Origin: an uncultured Clostridia bacterium
Lineage (GTDB): Bacteria > Bacillota > Clostridia > Christensenellales > Aristaeellaceae
Assembly: GCA_934621505.1 (NCBI GenBank)
Contig: CAKTUU010000005.1
Span: 1 to 64,000 of the forward strand
Direction: 5' to 3'
Length of the DNA stretch: 64,000 nucleotides
The translations under genes were made by a program, and so were the position numbers. The notes beneath the pieces are model-generated. The model was not told the DNA's origin, did no database searches, and was given only the letters and a program-made list of their open reading frames with translations. The stretch's first letter is position 1. Each line of letters begins with the position of its first letter. Positions 42,484 to 51,480 of this stretch are shown piece after piece.

Positions 42484-45400
42484 ATGAACAAGACGGAACT
42501 GCTGCAAACTTTGGAAAACACGGTGCCCACCCTGCAAGGCAAGCTGCATATTGAGCGGGTGCTGTATAAAAAAGAGGCCAACAAGGCCTATATGAGCTTT
42601 TTATGCGACCAGCTGGTAGGGGAAACCGACTACCTGCTGCTGGAGCGTACCCTGCGCCAGCTGTTTCCCAACCTGACGGTGGCCCTGCGGGTTGCCAGCC
42701 CGGGTCTGGCGGAGGATTTTTGCCAGCACATTGACCAGTACAAGCCGGTGCTGACGGACTTTTTGCGCAGGCAAAGCCCGGCCCTGTCCGCCTGGATCGG
42801 GGATGTGGGCTGGACGGCGGAGGATGGGCGCATTCTGCTTACCTGCCCGGACCCTATCTGCCTGAATTATTTTAAAACCCACCATCTGGATGAAAAGCTC
42901 AGCCAGGCGGTCTACGATATTTTTCGGGTGCGTATGCCCATTGCCATGACTGTGTGCGGCCAGCGGGAGGAATGGGTGAAGCAGATGCGTCAGGAGCGTG
43001 GCTTCCATTTTTCCAACGGGCCTATGGACGAGCCGCCTCCCTTTGACGACGCAGCCCTTGAGGCTCAGGCGGCGGCCATGAGCGGCGGCAGTGCCGCTTC
43101 TACTTATGGCAGTGCCGCTTCTTCCTACGGCAGTGCCGCCCCATCGCAGCCCAAAGCCTCGGGGGTCAAAAAAAGCGCCGCCGCAGCGGGCAATGCAGCC
43201 GTGCGCGTAGCCAAGGAGGATGTGCTGAAGGGCCGGTCCATTGCCGACCATCCCGTACCCATTGGCGAACTGGCCGAAGACAGCGGCATTGTGGTCATCG
43301 AGGGCATCGTCACCGGCGTTAATGACCCCAAGGAGTTGAAGGGCGGCGAAACCGTGCTGGCCACCTTCGCTGTATACGACGATACGTCCACCATCTACTG
43401 CAAGGCGTTTTACCAGTACCGCATGAAGCGCCGGGGCATGGGCGAGGAGCCTGTGCCACCCACCGATGAGGAGCGCCAGCGGGTGGCCGACCAGATTGGC
43501 CAGATCAAAAACGGCATGAAGGTTCGCCTGCGGGGCGAATGCCGCATGGACCCCTTTCTGGGGGAACTGTCCATCGGCGTGCGGGACATGCAGAAAATGC
43601 CCAAGGTAGAGCGCATGGATACCGCCGAGGAAAAACGCATTGAGCTGCACATGCACTCCACCATGAGCACCATGGACGCCACCGCCGACGCGGGGGATCT
43701 GGTCAAGACCGCCGCCAAATGGGGCCACAGCGCCGTGGCCATTACCGACCATGGCAGCGCCCAGGCCTTCCCCGCCGCCTTTGGCGCGGCCAAAAAGACC
43801 GGCATCAAGCTGATTCCCGGCGTGGAGGGGTATTTGTGCGACCTGGTATCTGTGGTGACCGACCCGGACGACCGTCCACTGGATACCCCCATTGTGGTGC
43901 TGGACTTTGAAACCACCGGTCTGAGCCACGCCATGGACCGGATTATCGAGGTAGGCGCGGTCAAGCTGGATCAGGGCCAGATTGTGGACGAATTAAGCAT
44001 TCTGTGCAACCCCGGCGTGCCCCTGCGGCCCAAAATCAGCGAAATCACCGGCATTACCGACCTGATGCTGGAAGGCCGCGAAAGCCCCGCCGAGGGCGTG
44101 CAAAAGCTGCTGGATTTTATCGGGGACTGCCCTGTGGCCGCCCACAACGCCCCCTTTGACATGGGCATGTTACAGGCGGAATGCCGCCGCATGGGCGTCA
44201 GCTTTCACGCGTCGGTCATCGACACGCTGGTGTTTTCCCGCAAGCTGTACCCCCAGCAGAAAAGCCACCGGTTGGGCGCGGTATGCCGCCTGCTGGGCGT
44301 GTCCCTGAAAAACGCCCACCGGGCCGTGCATGACGCCGCCGCCACCGCCCAGTGCCTTGCCAAAATGATGGACGAGGTGAAAAAGCGGGGGGCGAACACC
44401 CTGCGGGACATCGACCCGGTCATTGGCGGCGAAACCATCGGCGAAACCTACCATATCATTCTGCTGTGCAAAACCCAGAAGGGTATGCAAAACCTGAACC
44501 ACCTGATTTCCGACAGCAACATCCGTTACTTCTACCGCCACCCCAACATGCCCCGGCAGCTGATTAACCAGTACCGGGAGGGCATCATTCTGGGCAGCGC
44601 CTGCGAGGCGGGGGAACTGTTCCGGGCCATTGCCGACGGCAAGCCGGACAGCGAGATTGAGCGCATCGCCCAGTGGTACGACTATTTGGAAATTCAGCCC
44701 ATCGGCAACAATCAGTTTATGATTCGCAACGGCTCCGCCCGGGACGAGGAGCATCTGCGCGACTTTAACCGCAAAATTGTGGCCCTGGGCGAAAAGCTGG
44801 GCAAGCCCGTGGTGGCGACCGGCGACGTACACTTTTTAAACCCGGAGGACGCCATCTACCGCACCATCATTCAGGCGGGCCTGGGCTATGACGACTGCGA
44901 CCAGCAGCCGCCCCTGTACTTTAAAACCACCCAGGAGATGCTGGACGAGTTCGGCTATCTGGGCAGGGAAAAGGCCCATGAGGTGGTCATAGACAACCCC
45001 AGAAAGATTGCCGATATGGTGGAGGAGCTGCGCCTGTTTCCCAAGCACCCGGAGGGCAAGGATACCTTCCAGCCCTACTGGGAGGACGCTGCCCACGATA
45101 TTGAAAGCCGCTCCTGGCGGCGGGCTAAGGAGCTGTACGGCGACCCCCTGCCGGAGATTGTGCAGAAGCGCCTGGAAAAGGAATTGGGCTCCATTGTGGG
45201 CTACGGCTTCAGCACGCTGTATTCCATTGCCCAGAAGCTGGTGAGCAAATCCCTGTCGGACGGCTATCTGGTAGGCAGCCGCGGCAGCGTGGGTTCCAGC
45301 TTTGTGGCCACCATGAACGGCATCACCGAGGTAAACCCCCTGCCGCCCCACTACCGCTGCGACCATTGCCATAAAATGTTCCTGACCCCGCCGGAGCTGG

Positions 45401-46950
45401 CCAGCGTGGGCGTGGACCTGCCGGATAAAAACTGCGAAATCTGCGGCAGTCCCATGGCCAAGGACGGCTTTGACATTCCCTTTGAGGTATTCCTGGGCTT
45501 TAAGGGCGACAAGGTGCCTGATATCGACCTGAACTTTTCCGGCGAATATCAGCCCCGGGCCCACGCCTACATTGAGGAGCTGTTCGGCAAGGGCTTTGTG
45601 TACCGGGCCGGAACCATCAGCGGTCTGGCGGAAAAAACGGCCTACGGCTTCGCTGCCAAGTACTGCGAGGAACGGGGCATCCGGGCCGGGCGTGCCCACA
45701 AGGAGCGGCTGGCCGCGGGCTGCGTGGGCGTAAAGCGCACCACGGGCCAGCACCCCGGCGGCATTGTGGTGCTGCCCAAGGAATACGACATCTGCCAGTT
45801 TACCGCCATTCAGCACCCGGCGGACGACATCAACGGCACCACCCTGACCACCCACTACGACTTTAACTCCATGCACGACATTCTGGTGAAGCTGGACTGT
45901 CTGGGACACGACGACCCCACCATGATGCACCGTCTGGAGGAACTGACCGGCGTAAACTTCCGCGAAATTCCTCTGGACGACAAGCAGGTGATGAGCCTGT
46001 TTTCCAGGCCGGACGCCCTGGGGGTGACCGCGGAGCAGATCATGTGCAAAACCGGCACCCTGGGCATTCCGGAATTTGGCACCAGCTTTGTGCAGGGCAT
46101 GCTGATGGAAACCCTGCCCTCCACCATGGAGGAGCTGATTCGTATTTCCGGTTTGAGCCACGGTACGGACGTATGGCTGGGCAATGCCCAGGACATCATC
46201 AATTCCGGCAAGGCCAAGCTGGCGCAGTGCTTCTGCACCCGTGACGACATCATGAACTTTCTGATTTCCAAGGGCATGCAGGAAAAGATGAGCTTTGACA
46301 TCATGGAAAGCGTGCGCAAGGGCCGGGGCCTGAAGCCGGAATGGGAGGAGGCCATGCGGGAGCACGACGTGCCCGACTGGGCCATCGACAGCTGCCACAA
46401 AATCAAGTACATGTTCCCCCGGGGTCACGCCGTGGCCTATGTAACCATGGGCCTGCGGGTGGCCTGGTACAAGGTGTACCGTCCCCAGGCCTACTACGCG
46501 GCCTACTTCAGCATTCGCGGCGACGGCTTTGACGCGGGCCGCATGCTGCTGAGCGTGGAAACCCTGCGGGACCGCCTGACCGAGTTTGCCAACCGGGAAG
46601 AAAAAATGAGCGTGAAGGACAAGCAGGAGGAAAACGCCTACCACATGCTGCTGGAAATGCAGCAGCGGGGCATTCGCATGCTGCCGGTGAACCTGTACCG
46701 GTCCGATGCTACCCGTTTTTTGATTGAGGACGGCAACCTGCGCTGCCCCTTTACCGCCATCAACGGCTTTGGCGAAAACGCGGTGCAGGGCATTCTGGCC
46801 ACCCGGGACGAAAGCAGGCCCTACATCAGCATTGAGGATTTGAAGCAGCGGGCCCACATTGGCGACAGCATCATTGAAATGCTGCGGGGCCAGGGCGCGC
46901 TGGACGGCCTGCCCGAAACCAGTCAGGTGGATTTGTTCTCGCTACTATAA
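42484..46950 (+). CDS. polC: DNA polymerase III PolC-type
   Basis: A 1488-residue Gram-positive replicase with proofreading. Order: N-terminal domain, OB fold near 275-320 (IVVIEGIVTGVNDPKELKGG), first part of PHP near 386 (IELHMHSTMSTMDA, AITDHGSAQAF), the DEDD exonuclease inserted in it at about 470-640 (VVLDFETTGLS, HNAPFDMGMLQ, HRAVHDAAATAQCL), the rest of PHP, a zinc-binding segment near 960 (CDHCHKMF ... CEICGSP), catalytic PDIDLNFSGEYQP near 1012, and C-terminal domains. ATG 42484 has GGAGGTGCC upstream. Residues about 200-222 are a low-complexity Ala/Ser/Tyr/Gly insert encoded by a 21-bp tandem repeat (43087-43140). Confidence 0.97.
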   Translation: MNKTELLQTLENTVPTLQGKLHIERVLYKKEANKAYMSFLCDQLVGETDYLLLERTLRQLFPNLTVALRVASPGLAEDFCQHIDQYKPVLTDFLRRQSPALSAWIGDVGWTAEDGRILLTCPDPICLNYFKTHHLDEKLSQAVYDIFRVRMPIAMTVCGQREEWVKQMRQERGFHFSNGPMDEPPPFDDAALEAQAAAMSGGSAASTYGSAASSYGSAAPSQPKASGVKKSAAAAGNAAVRVAKEDVLKGRSIADHPVPIGELAEDSGIVVIEGIVTGVNDPKELKGGETVLATFAVYDDTSTIYCKAFYQYRMKRRGMGEEPVPPTDEERQRVADQIGQIKNGMKVRLRGECRMDPFLGELSIGVRDMQKMPKVERMDTAEEKRIELHMHSTMSTMDATADAGDLVKTAAKWGHSAVAITDHGSAQAFPAAFGAAKKTGIKLIPGVEGYLCDLVSVVTDPDDRPLDTPIVVLDFETTGLSHAMDRIIEVGAVKLDQGQIVDELSILCNPGVPLRPKISEITGITDLMLEGRESPAEGVQKLLDFIGDCPVAAHNAPFDMGMLQAECRRMGVSFHASVIDTLVFSRKLYPQQKSHRLGAVCRLLGVSLKNAHRAVHDAAATAQCLAKMMDEVKKRGANTLRDIDPVIGGETIGETYHIILLCKTQKGMQNLNHLISDSNIRYFYRHPNMPRQLINQYREGIILGSACEAGELFRAIADGKPDSEIERIAQWYDYLEIQPIGNNQFMIRNGSARDEEHLRDFNRKIVALGEKLGKPVVATGDVHFLNPEDAIYRTIIQAGLGYDDCDQQPPLYFKTTQEMLDEFGYLGREKAHEVVIDNPRKIADMVEELRLFPKHPEGKDTFQPYWEDAAHDIESRSWRRAKELYGDPLPEIVQKRLEKELGSIVGYGFSTLYSIAQKLVSKSLSDGYLVGSRGSVGSSFVATMNGITEVNPLPPHYRCDHCHKMFLTPPELASVGVDLPDKNCEICGSPMAKDGFDIPFEVFLGFKGDKVPDIDLNFSGEYQPRAHAYIEELFGKGFVYRAGTISGLAEKTAYGFAAKYCEERGIRAGRAHKERLAAGCVGVKRTTGQHPGGIVVLPKEYDICQFTAIQHPADDINGTTLTTHYDFNSMHDILVKLDCLGHDDPTMMHRLEELTGVNFREIPLDDKQVMSLFSRPDALGVTAEQIMCKTGTLGIPEFGTSFVQGMLMETLPSTMEELIRISGLSHGTDVWLGNAQDIINSGKAKLAQCFCTRDDIMNFLISKGMQEKMSFDIMESVRKGRGLKPEWEEAMREHDVPDWAIDSCHKIKYMFPRGHAVAYVTMGLRVAWYKVYRPQAYYAAYFSIRGDGFDAGRMLLSVETLRDRLTEFANREEKMSVKDKQEENAYHMLLEMQQRGIRMLPVNLYRSDATRFLIEDGNLRCPFTAINGFGENAVQGILATRDESRPYISIEDLKQRAHIGDSIIEMLRGQGALDGLPETSQVDLFSLL

Positions 46951-46968
46951 GCAAAGGGGAGAAGGAAC

Positions 46969-48607
46969 ATGACCCGGTCGCAGCAAGCAGCCAAGTGGCT
47001 GGCGGCGCTGTTTCTGCTGGCGGTCCTGCTGGTGGGGCTGTGCACTTACCAGCAGTATGGCATTACCTATGACGAAGCGGTGGAGAGGCAAAGCAGCATT
47101 ATCAACTACCAGTACATTCTCAAGACGCTGCTTCACCACGATTTGCAGGTGGTGGATCAGGAGCTGGCAACCTGGAAGGACCGGTACTACGGCGTGGCCT
47201 TTCAGCTGCCCATGGTGCTGGTGGAACATTTGTACAACTTTACCCTGCCCGTTCACGATGTGTTTGTGATGCGGCATCTGTGTACCTTTCTGATTTGCTT
47301 TGGCGGCTGGGTCTGTTTGTATGTGTTTTTGCAAAAGGTATTCCAAAACCGCTGGCTGTCTCTGCTGGGACTGATGATGACGGTGCTGTATCCCCGTTTT
47401 TTTCGGCGAACAGTTTACCAATATTAAGGATATGGTCTTTACCGCCGCCTGCTGCGCGTCGCTGATGATGGTGGCTCTGTGTCTAGAAAAGCGCCGCTGG
47501 TGGGTGGAGGCGCTGGCCGCTCTGGCGTTTGCCCTTTGCACCAATACCCGAGTCATCGGGCTGATGATTCCCCTGCTGCTGGCCGGCTACCGGGTGCTGT
47601 GCGCCCTGCTGGACCGCAAAAACGCGCTGCGGGAAATGGCGCGGTCCCTTGCCCAGCTGGCGCTGGTGCTGGTGTTCTGGGTCATGGTTACCCCCGCCGC
47701 CTGGCAGCAGCCGTTTCAGTTCCTGCCCAATATTTTTTCAACCTTTTCCCATTACGACCCCTGGGACGCCAGTCTTCCCTTCCTGGGGCAGATGGTACGG
47801 GGCCAGGCGCTGCCCTGGTATTACATTCCCGTATGGCTGCTGCTGTCGCTGCCCATCTGGTATCTGGCGGCTTTGGCCGCCGGTCTGTGGTCCGAGGGAA
47901 AAACCCTGCTGGGGATGCTGCGCCGGGGGCAGGGCAGGCAGTGGCTGGCATCCGAGCATCGCTACGGAATGCTGTGCTTTGTCATAGCTGTGGCGCCCTT
48001 TGCGGTGGTGCTGGTGAAAAGCGTAACGCTGTATAACGCCTGGCGGCATGTGTATTATATCTTTCCCTGCCTGGTGGTGCTGATGGTGTTTGGCATCCGT
48101 TCGCTGTATCAAAAGCTGTTGTCCAGGGCGGGCTGGCGAAAGGGACTGTGCGCGACGATGGCGGCCCTGCTTTTGTACCAGACCGGCTGGATCATTCGGG
48201 AATATCCGCTGGAAAAGGTCTATTTCAATCCTGTGGGTAAAGCCATGGCCGACGGGATGGACCGGGACTACTGGTATGAGGGAATGTGGCGGCAGTTTCG
48301 CTACATTCTGGATCATGATTCGGCGGAAACGGTGGTGGTTTCCTGCTACAACCACGCGGGGGATACCTACCTGAACTATTTGACGGATCAGGAGCGGGAA
48401 CGGGTGCGCATGATATCCGTCGGCCATCCGGATACGGAATACCTGATTGATACCGCCGTGGGAATTGGGTCCGAAACCTTTGAGGGCTTTGTGCCGGTTC
48501 ACCGGCAAAAGGTAGACGGCGTTGTGATTTCCACCATCTACGCCAGCCAGCGAATGATTGACGAACGCTTTGGCGGCGACTATCCAGAGGATGATGATTT
48601 GTCATGA
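46969..48607 (+). pseudogene. Polytopic glycosyltransferase-like membrane protein, frameshifted at T7
   Basis: Two frames make one protein of about 545 residues. The first (46969-47427) starts MTRSQQAAKWLAALFLLAVL after AGAAGGAAC and has a first-loop motif GITYDEAVERQ typical of GT-C/PMT-like transferases. At a T7 run (47397-47403) the frame is lost; with six T it reads YPRFFGEQFTNIKDMVFTAA and continues in the 47432-48607 frame, a series of helices and a C-terminal soluble part. Either a one-base insertion has killed the gene or this is a sequencing error. The 3' end overlaps the following gene by ATGA. It is located 18 bases after polC. Confidence 0.75.
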
Positions 48608-49134
48608 ATTTTGCCCCTTTGCTGAGCAGCCTGACCGGCGTAGCGGCGGAAATGTGCCTGAAAATGGGCATGACCCTGCCCACGATTCGCCTGAATTATC
48701 CAACGGCCAGCCTGAACGCGCTGCTGAATACCCGCCTGACTCAGGAGCAGATGGCGGACGCGCTGGCGGATTTCAGCGCCCAAACGGCGCAGACGCTTGG
48801 CGGTGTTTCCGCCACGCCCTTTGAAAACGGGTACTGCCTGACGCTGCCCGCCGAGGGGGTGGCCTATGCCATGGCTCACGCGCCCGGGCTGGATTTTCTG
48901 AAAGACCTGGTGGACCTTGTGTCCCGAGGCTGCGGGGAGGAAGAATTGCTGACACTGTTTCGCCGGTACTCCGCCCGTGTGCATGTGGAAAAGGTGGACA
49001 GCCCGGAGTTTGACACACTGGTCTATTTTGAGGACGGCGTGCCGGACGCTTTTTACTATTGCATACACGCCCATGACGGCCGTGTGGAATATCACAGGTT
49101 TTCCAAAGCGGATTACGAAGCCTTCGGGTTTTAA
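48604..49134 (+). CDS. Small conserved protein of unknown function
   Basis: A 176-residue soluble protein (MNFAPLLSSLTGVAAEMCLK...), possibly of the DUF3877 type found in Clostridia, but I cannot confirm the family. It has alternating helices and strands and no membrane segment or metal motif. The ATG overlaps the preceding stop codon (ATGA), so it is translationally coupled to the frameshifted membrane-protein gene. A hairpin follows 18 bases after the stop. Confidence 0.6.
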   Translation: MNFAPLLSSLTGVAAEMCLKMGMTLPTIRLNYPTASLNALLNTRLTQEQMADALADFSAQTAQTLGGVSATPFENGYCLTLPAEGVAYAMAHAPGLDFLKDLVDLVSRGCGEEELLTLFRRYSARVHVEKVDSPEFDTLVYFEDGVPDAFYYCIHAHDGRVEYHRFSKADYEAFGF

Positions 49135-49151
49135 CCCTTTTTCAAAAAATA

Positions 49152-49188
49152 GCAGGCAGCCGGCGGAACAAAAACCGCGGCTGCCTCG
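49152..49188 (+). terminator. Hairpin after the small conserved gene
   Basis: AGGCAGCC pairs with GGCTGCCT, extended by CGG/CCG, around a loop of about 10 bases, and is followed by CGTCTTTT. It is a moderate terminator ending the transcription unit that includes polC. Confidence 0.6.
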
Positions 49189-49233
49189 TCTTTTCCCTAT
49201 GAAAGCCCCCGGGCTTGAAAAGGAGGAAACGCA

Positions 49234-50025
49234 ATGAAGATTCGGAAATGGTTGGCTCTGTGTCTGGCGGCCCTGTTGGCCCTGCCCCTTGCCGCTTACG
49301 CGCAGGAAAGCGAAGAAGAGGAATCCACAACGTTGGAAGGGTATGTAACGGAAATCATTGACGGCGGCTTTGTGCTGGAGGATAAGCAGCGGGGTCAGGT
49401 CATCCTGAACACCGATGAATCCACCGTATGGGACGGCGTATTGATTGATAACGAGCTGGAAGCGGGCATGTATGTGCTGGTGGATTTTGACGGCCGCATG
49501 ACCCGCAGCATTCCGCCCCAGGCCCACGCCGACCGGGTGGGCTGTTACACCCTGCAGGGCGTCGTCAGCGAGTTTTATGAAAGCGGCGTGCTGGTTACCG
49601 GCGATGAAATCTTTGGCGATGTGATTGTGAACCTGGAATTGGTGGACAGCGCCCATGTGTATGCGGGCATGAAGGTGCTGGTGTATTACGACGGCGTAAT
49701 GGCCCTGAGCATGCCCGGCCGGGTGACCGCCCACGAGCTGGTTGTGCCCAGCCTGACCGGTACCGTCAGCGAAAAGAAGGAAAACAGCTTTGTGCTGACC
49801 ACCGAGGGCGGCGACAGCTATCTGGTGCTGATGGATGAACATACCCTGACAGGCATGACCCTGTCCGCTACGGTAGAGGATGCGGAAGAAAACGACACGG
49901 AGCCGGAGGCCAGCCAGACTCTGGAATGGGGCGATGGCGACGGGGTAACGGTGTACTATTCCGGAGATACGCAGGAAACCACCCCGCCCCAGGTAACCGC
50001 CATGGAAATTCTGGTGGTGCGGTAA
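49234..50025 (+). CDS. Secreted protein of three tandem beta-rich repeats
   Basis: A 263-residue exported protein with signal peptide (WLALCLAALLALPLAAYA) and three copies of a roughly 65-residue unit: TLEGYVTEIIDGGFVLEDKQ, TLQGVVSEFYESGVLVTGDE and SLTGTVSEKKENSFVLTTEG, each followed by a MYVLVDFDG-, MKVLVYYDG- or VTVYYSGD-type strand and a closing A.. L/I segment. The pattern suggests small OB-like or SH3-like barrels. The third unit has an acidic insertion. I recognise no named family. ATG 49234 has AAGGAGGAAACGC before it. It might be a surface binding protein. Confidence 0.7.
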   Translation: MKIRKWLALCLAALLALPLAAYAQESEEEESTTLEGYVTEIIDGGFVLEDKQRGQVILNTDESTVWDGVLIDNELEAGMYVLVDFDGRMTRSIPPQAHADRVGCYTLQGVVSEFYESGVLVTGDEIFGDVIVNLELVDSAHVYAGMKVLVYYDGVMALSMPGRVTAHELVVPSLTGTVSEKKENSFVLTTEGGDSYLVLMDEHTLTGMTLSATVEDAEENDTEPEASQTLEWGDGDGVTVYYSGDTQETTPPQVTAMEILVVR

Positions 50026-50089
50026 CCAAGCACGGTTTTCATACCTGCAAACGGCGCTGCAACGGAGGGGCGCTGCCCCTGAAAAAACC

Positions 50090-50143
50090 GGCAGGAGGCG
50101 GTTCCTCCTGCCGGGGTTTTAGGGGCGGACCCCCTAAGCCTTG
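50090..50143 (+). repeat. GC-rich dispersed repeat, copy 3
   Basis: GGCAGGAGGCGGTTCCTCC, TGCCGGGGTTTTAGGGGC and CCCCTAAGCCTTG: same order and orientation as copy 2. It occupies the middle of the 227-base gap between two convergent genes; a second hairpin from AGGGGCGCTGCCCCT lies just before it at 50066-50080. Confidence 0.7.
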
Positions 50144-50252
50144 CAGTGTAACGCGTTTCCCGTGAACCAGCGTAGTCATGTTCATGGACGAACGCTGTCA
50201 TACCAGGGTTTTTTCAACGATCTGCGCGGCCTGCTTGCGGGCCGTCTTTCGT

Positions 50253-51413
50253 TCAGCGCCAGTTTGTAAGCAGCCGCAGAAAACCGGCCAGCAGACCGGG
50301 CATGGACACGTCCTGGGCGGCTACCGCCGTCACCTTGGCAATCACCTGATCGCCCAGCCTGACCCGCACCAGCCCCAGCGCGTCCCCAGCCTGAATGGGC
50401 GCGGAGACCTCGTCGGGCAGCTCTACCTCCAGGGACAGCTGCTTTTCCTGCCCCAGCTTCATCAGCATGCTGATTCCGCTGCCGGCGGCCGCCTCCACCT
50501 GGTCGCTCAGGCCCAGCCTGACCGGCACCGTATAGCCCAGGCGGTCGCCCTTTTGCAAAAGGGTCACCCGCTTGTAGCCGTTAAAGCCGTAATCCAGCAT
50601 GGCCCGGGCTTCATTAAAGCGGGTCTGGCTTACCGGCGTGCCCAGCACAATGGCAATCAGCCGCAGGCCGTTTTTTTCCGCCGTGGCGCACAGGCAGTAT
50701 TTGCTTACCTCGGCACTGCCGGTTTTCAGGCCGTCGCAGCCGTCGTAAAAGCGCACCAGCCGGTTGGTGTTGGTCAGGTCGGTGGTGCGGCCGCTGGGAT
50801 GGGTAAGAGTATCCATCCACACGGAGGCATGCTTGAAATAGTCCGGATACTTGCAAATTTCGCAGCAGATCACGGCCACATCCCGGGCGGTGGTGTATTG
50901 CCCCTCCTGGGGCAGGCCGGTGGCGTTGGTATAGTGGGTATCGGTAAGCCCCAATTCGGCGGCCCGGGCGTTCATAAGCTCGGCAAAGGCGGCTTCCGTG
51001 CCCGCCATATGCTCGGCCAGGGCGCAGGCCGCGTCGTTGGCGCTGGCGATAATGGCGGCGTGCAGCAGGGTTTCCAGCGGGTAAACCGCCCCCGCGTCCA
51101 GCAGCGCCTGGCTGCCGATTTGGGACGCGGCGGCCTGGCTGACGGTAATGGGGTCGTCCAGATGAATGCGCCCGGCCGCCAGCTCCTCAAAGCAGATCAG
51201 CAGCGTCATCAGCTTGGTCACGCTGGCCACCTGACGGCGCTGGTCCGCGTTTTTTTCAAAGATAACGGTTCCTGTTTCCGCCTCCAGCAGCATGGCGCTG
51301 GGGCTGGTTAATTCCATGGGCGTGCCGCTTTCAATGGGGGCGGCCAGGACCGCGCGGGACAGCAGCAGAGCTGCCAGCCCCACAGCGGCGAAACGTTTCA
51401 TCCATGCCTTCAT
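50253..51413 (-). CDS. dacF: D-alanyl-D-alanine carboxypeptidase (PBP5/DacF type)
   Basis: A 386-residue low-molecular-weight penicillin-binding protein that removes the terminal D-Ala of peptidoglycan stem peptides outside the membrane. Signal peptide RFAAVGLAALLLSRAVLAAP; active-site motifs SVTK (QVASVTKLMT), SAN (IIASANDAAC) and KTG (GLKTGSAEVS). The C-terminal domain with a final amphipathic/hydrophobic helix (PGLLAGFLRLLTNW) probably anchors it to the membrane. Its ribosome binding site AAGGAG lies inside the 3' arm of a hairpin (51416-51469). It is the last gene of the leftward series that contains the muropeptide genes. Confidence 0.94.
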   Translation of the reverse strand: MKAWMKRFAAVGLAALLLSRAVLAAPIESGTPMELTSPSAMLLEAETGTVIFEKNADQRRQVASVTKLMTLLICFEELAAGRIHLDDPITVSQAAASQIGSQALLDAGAVYPLETLLHAAIIASANDAACALAEHMAGTEAAFAELMNARAAELGLTDTHYTNATGLPQEGQYTTARDVAVICCEICKYPDYFKHASVWMDTLTHPSGRTTDLTNTNRLVRFYDGCDGLKTGSAEVSKYCLCATAEKNGLRLIAIVLGTPVSQTRFNEARAMLDYGFNGYKRVTLLQKGDRLGYTVPVRLGLSDQVEAAAGSGISMLMKLGQEKQLSLEVELPDEVSAPIQAGDALGLVRVRLGDQVIAKVTAVAAQDVSMPGLLAGFLRLLTNWR

Positions 51414-51415
51414 AC

Positions 51416-51469
51416 AAAAAAACTCCTTCCGCGGCGGTTCTGTTACCGCTAGTGTACGCGGAAGGAGTT
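51416..51469 (-). terminator. Terminator overlapping the dacF ribosome binding site
   Basis: On the minus strand a perfect 13-bp stem (AACTCCTTCCGCG/CGCGGAAGGAGTT) with a 23-base loop, itself able to form GCGGT/ACCGC, is followed immediately by seven T. The dacF start codon stands only two bases after the T run, and its AAGGAG site lies in the 3' arm. The structure therefore both ends transcription from the permease genes and hides the dacF site; it may act as an attenuator. Confidence 0.8.
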
Positions 51470-51480
51470 TTGGATAGTAC

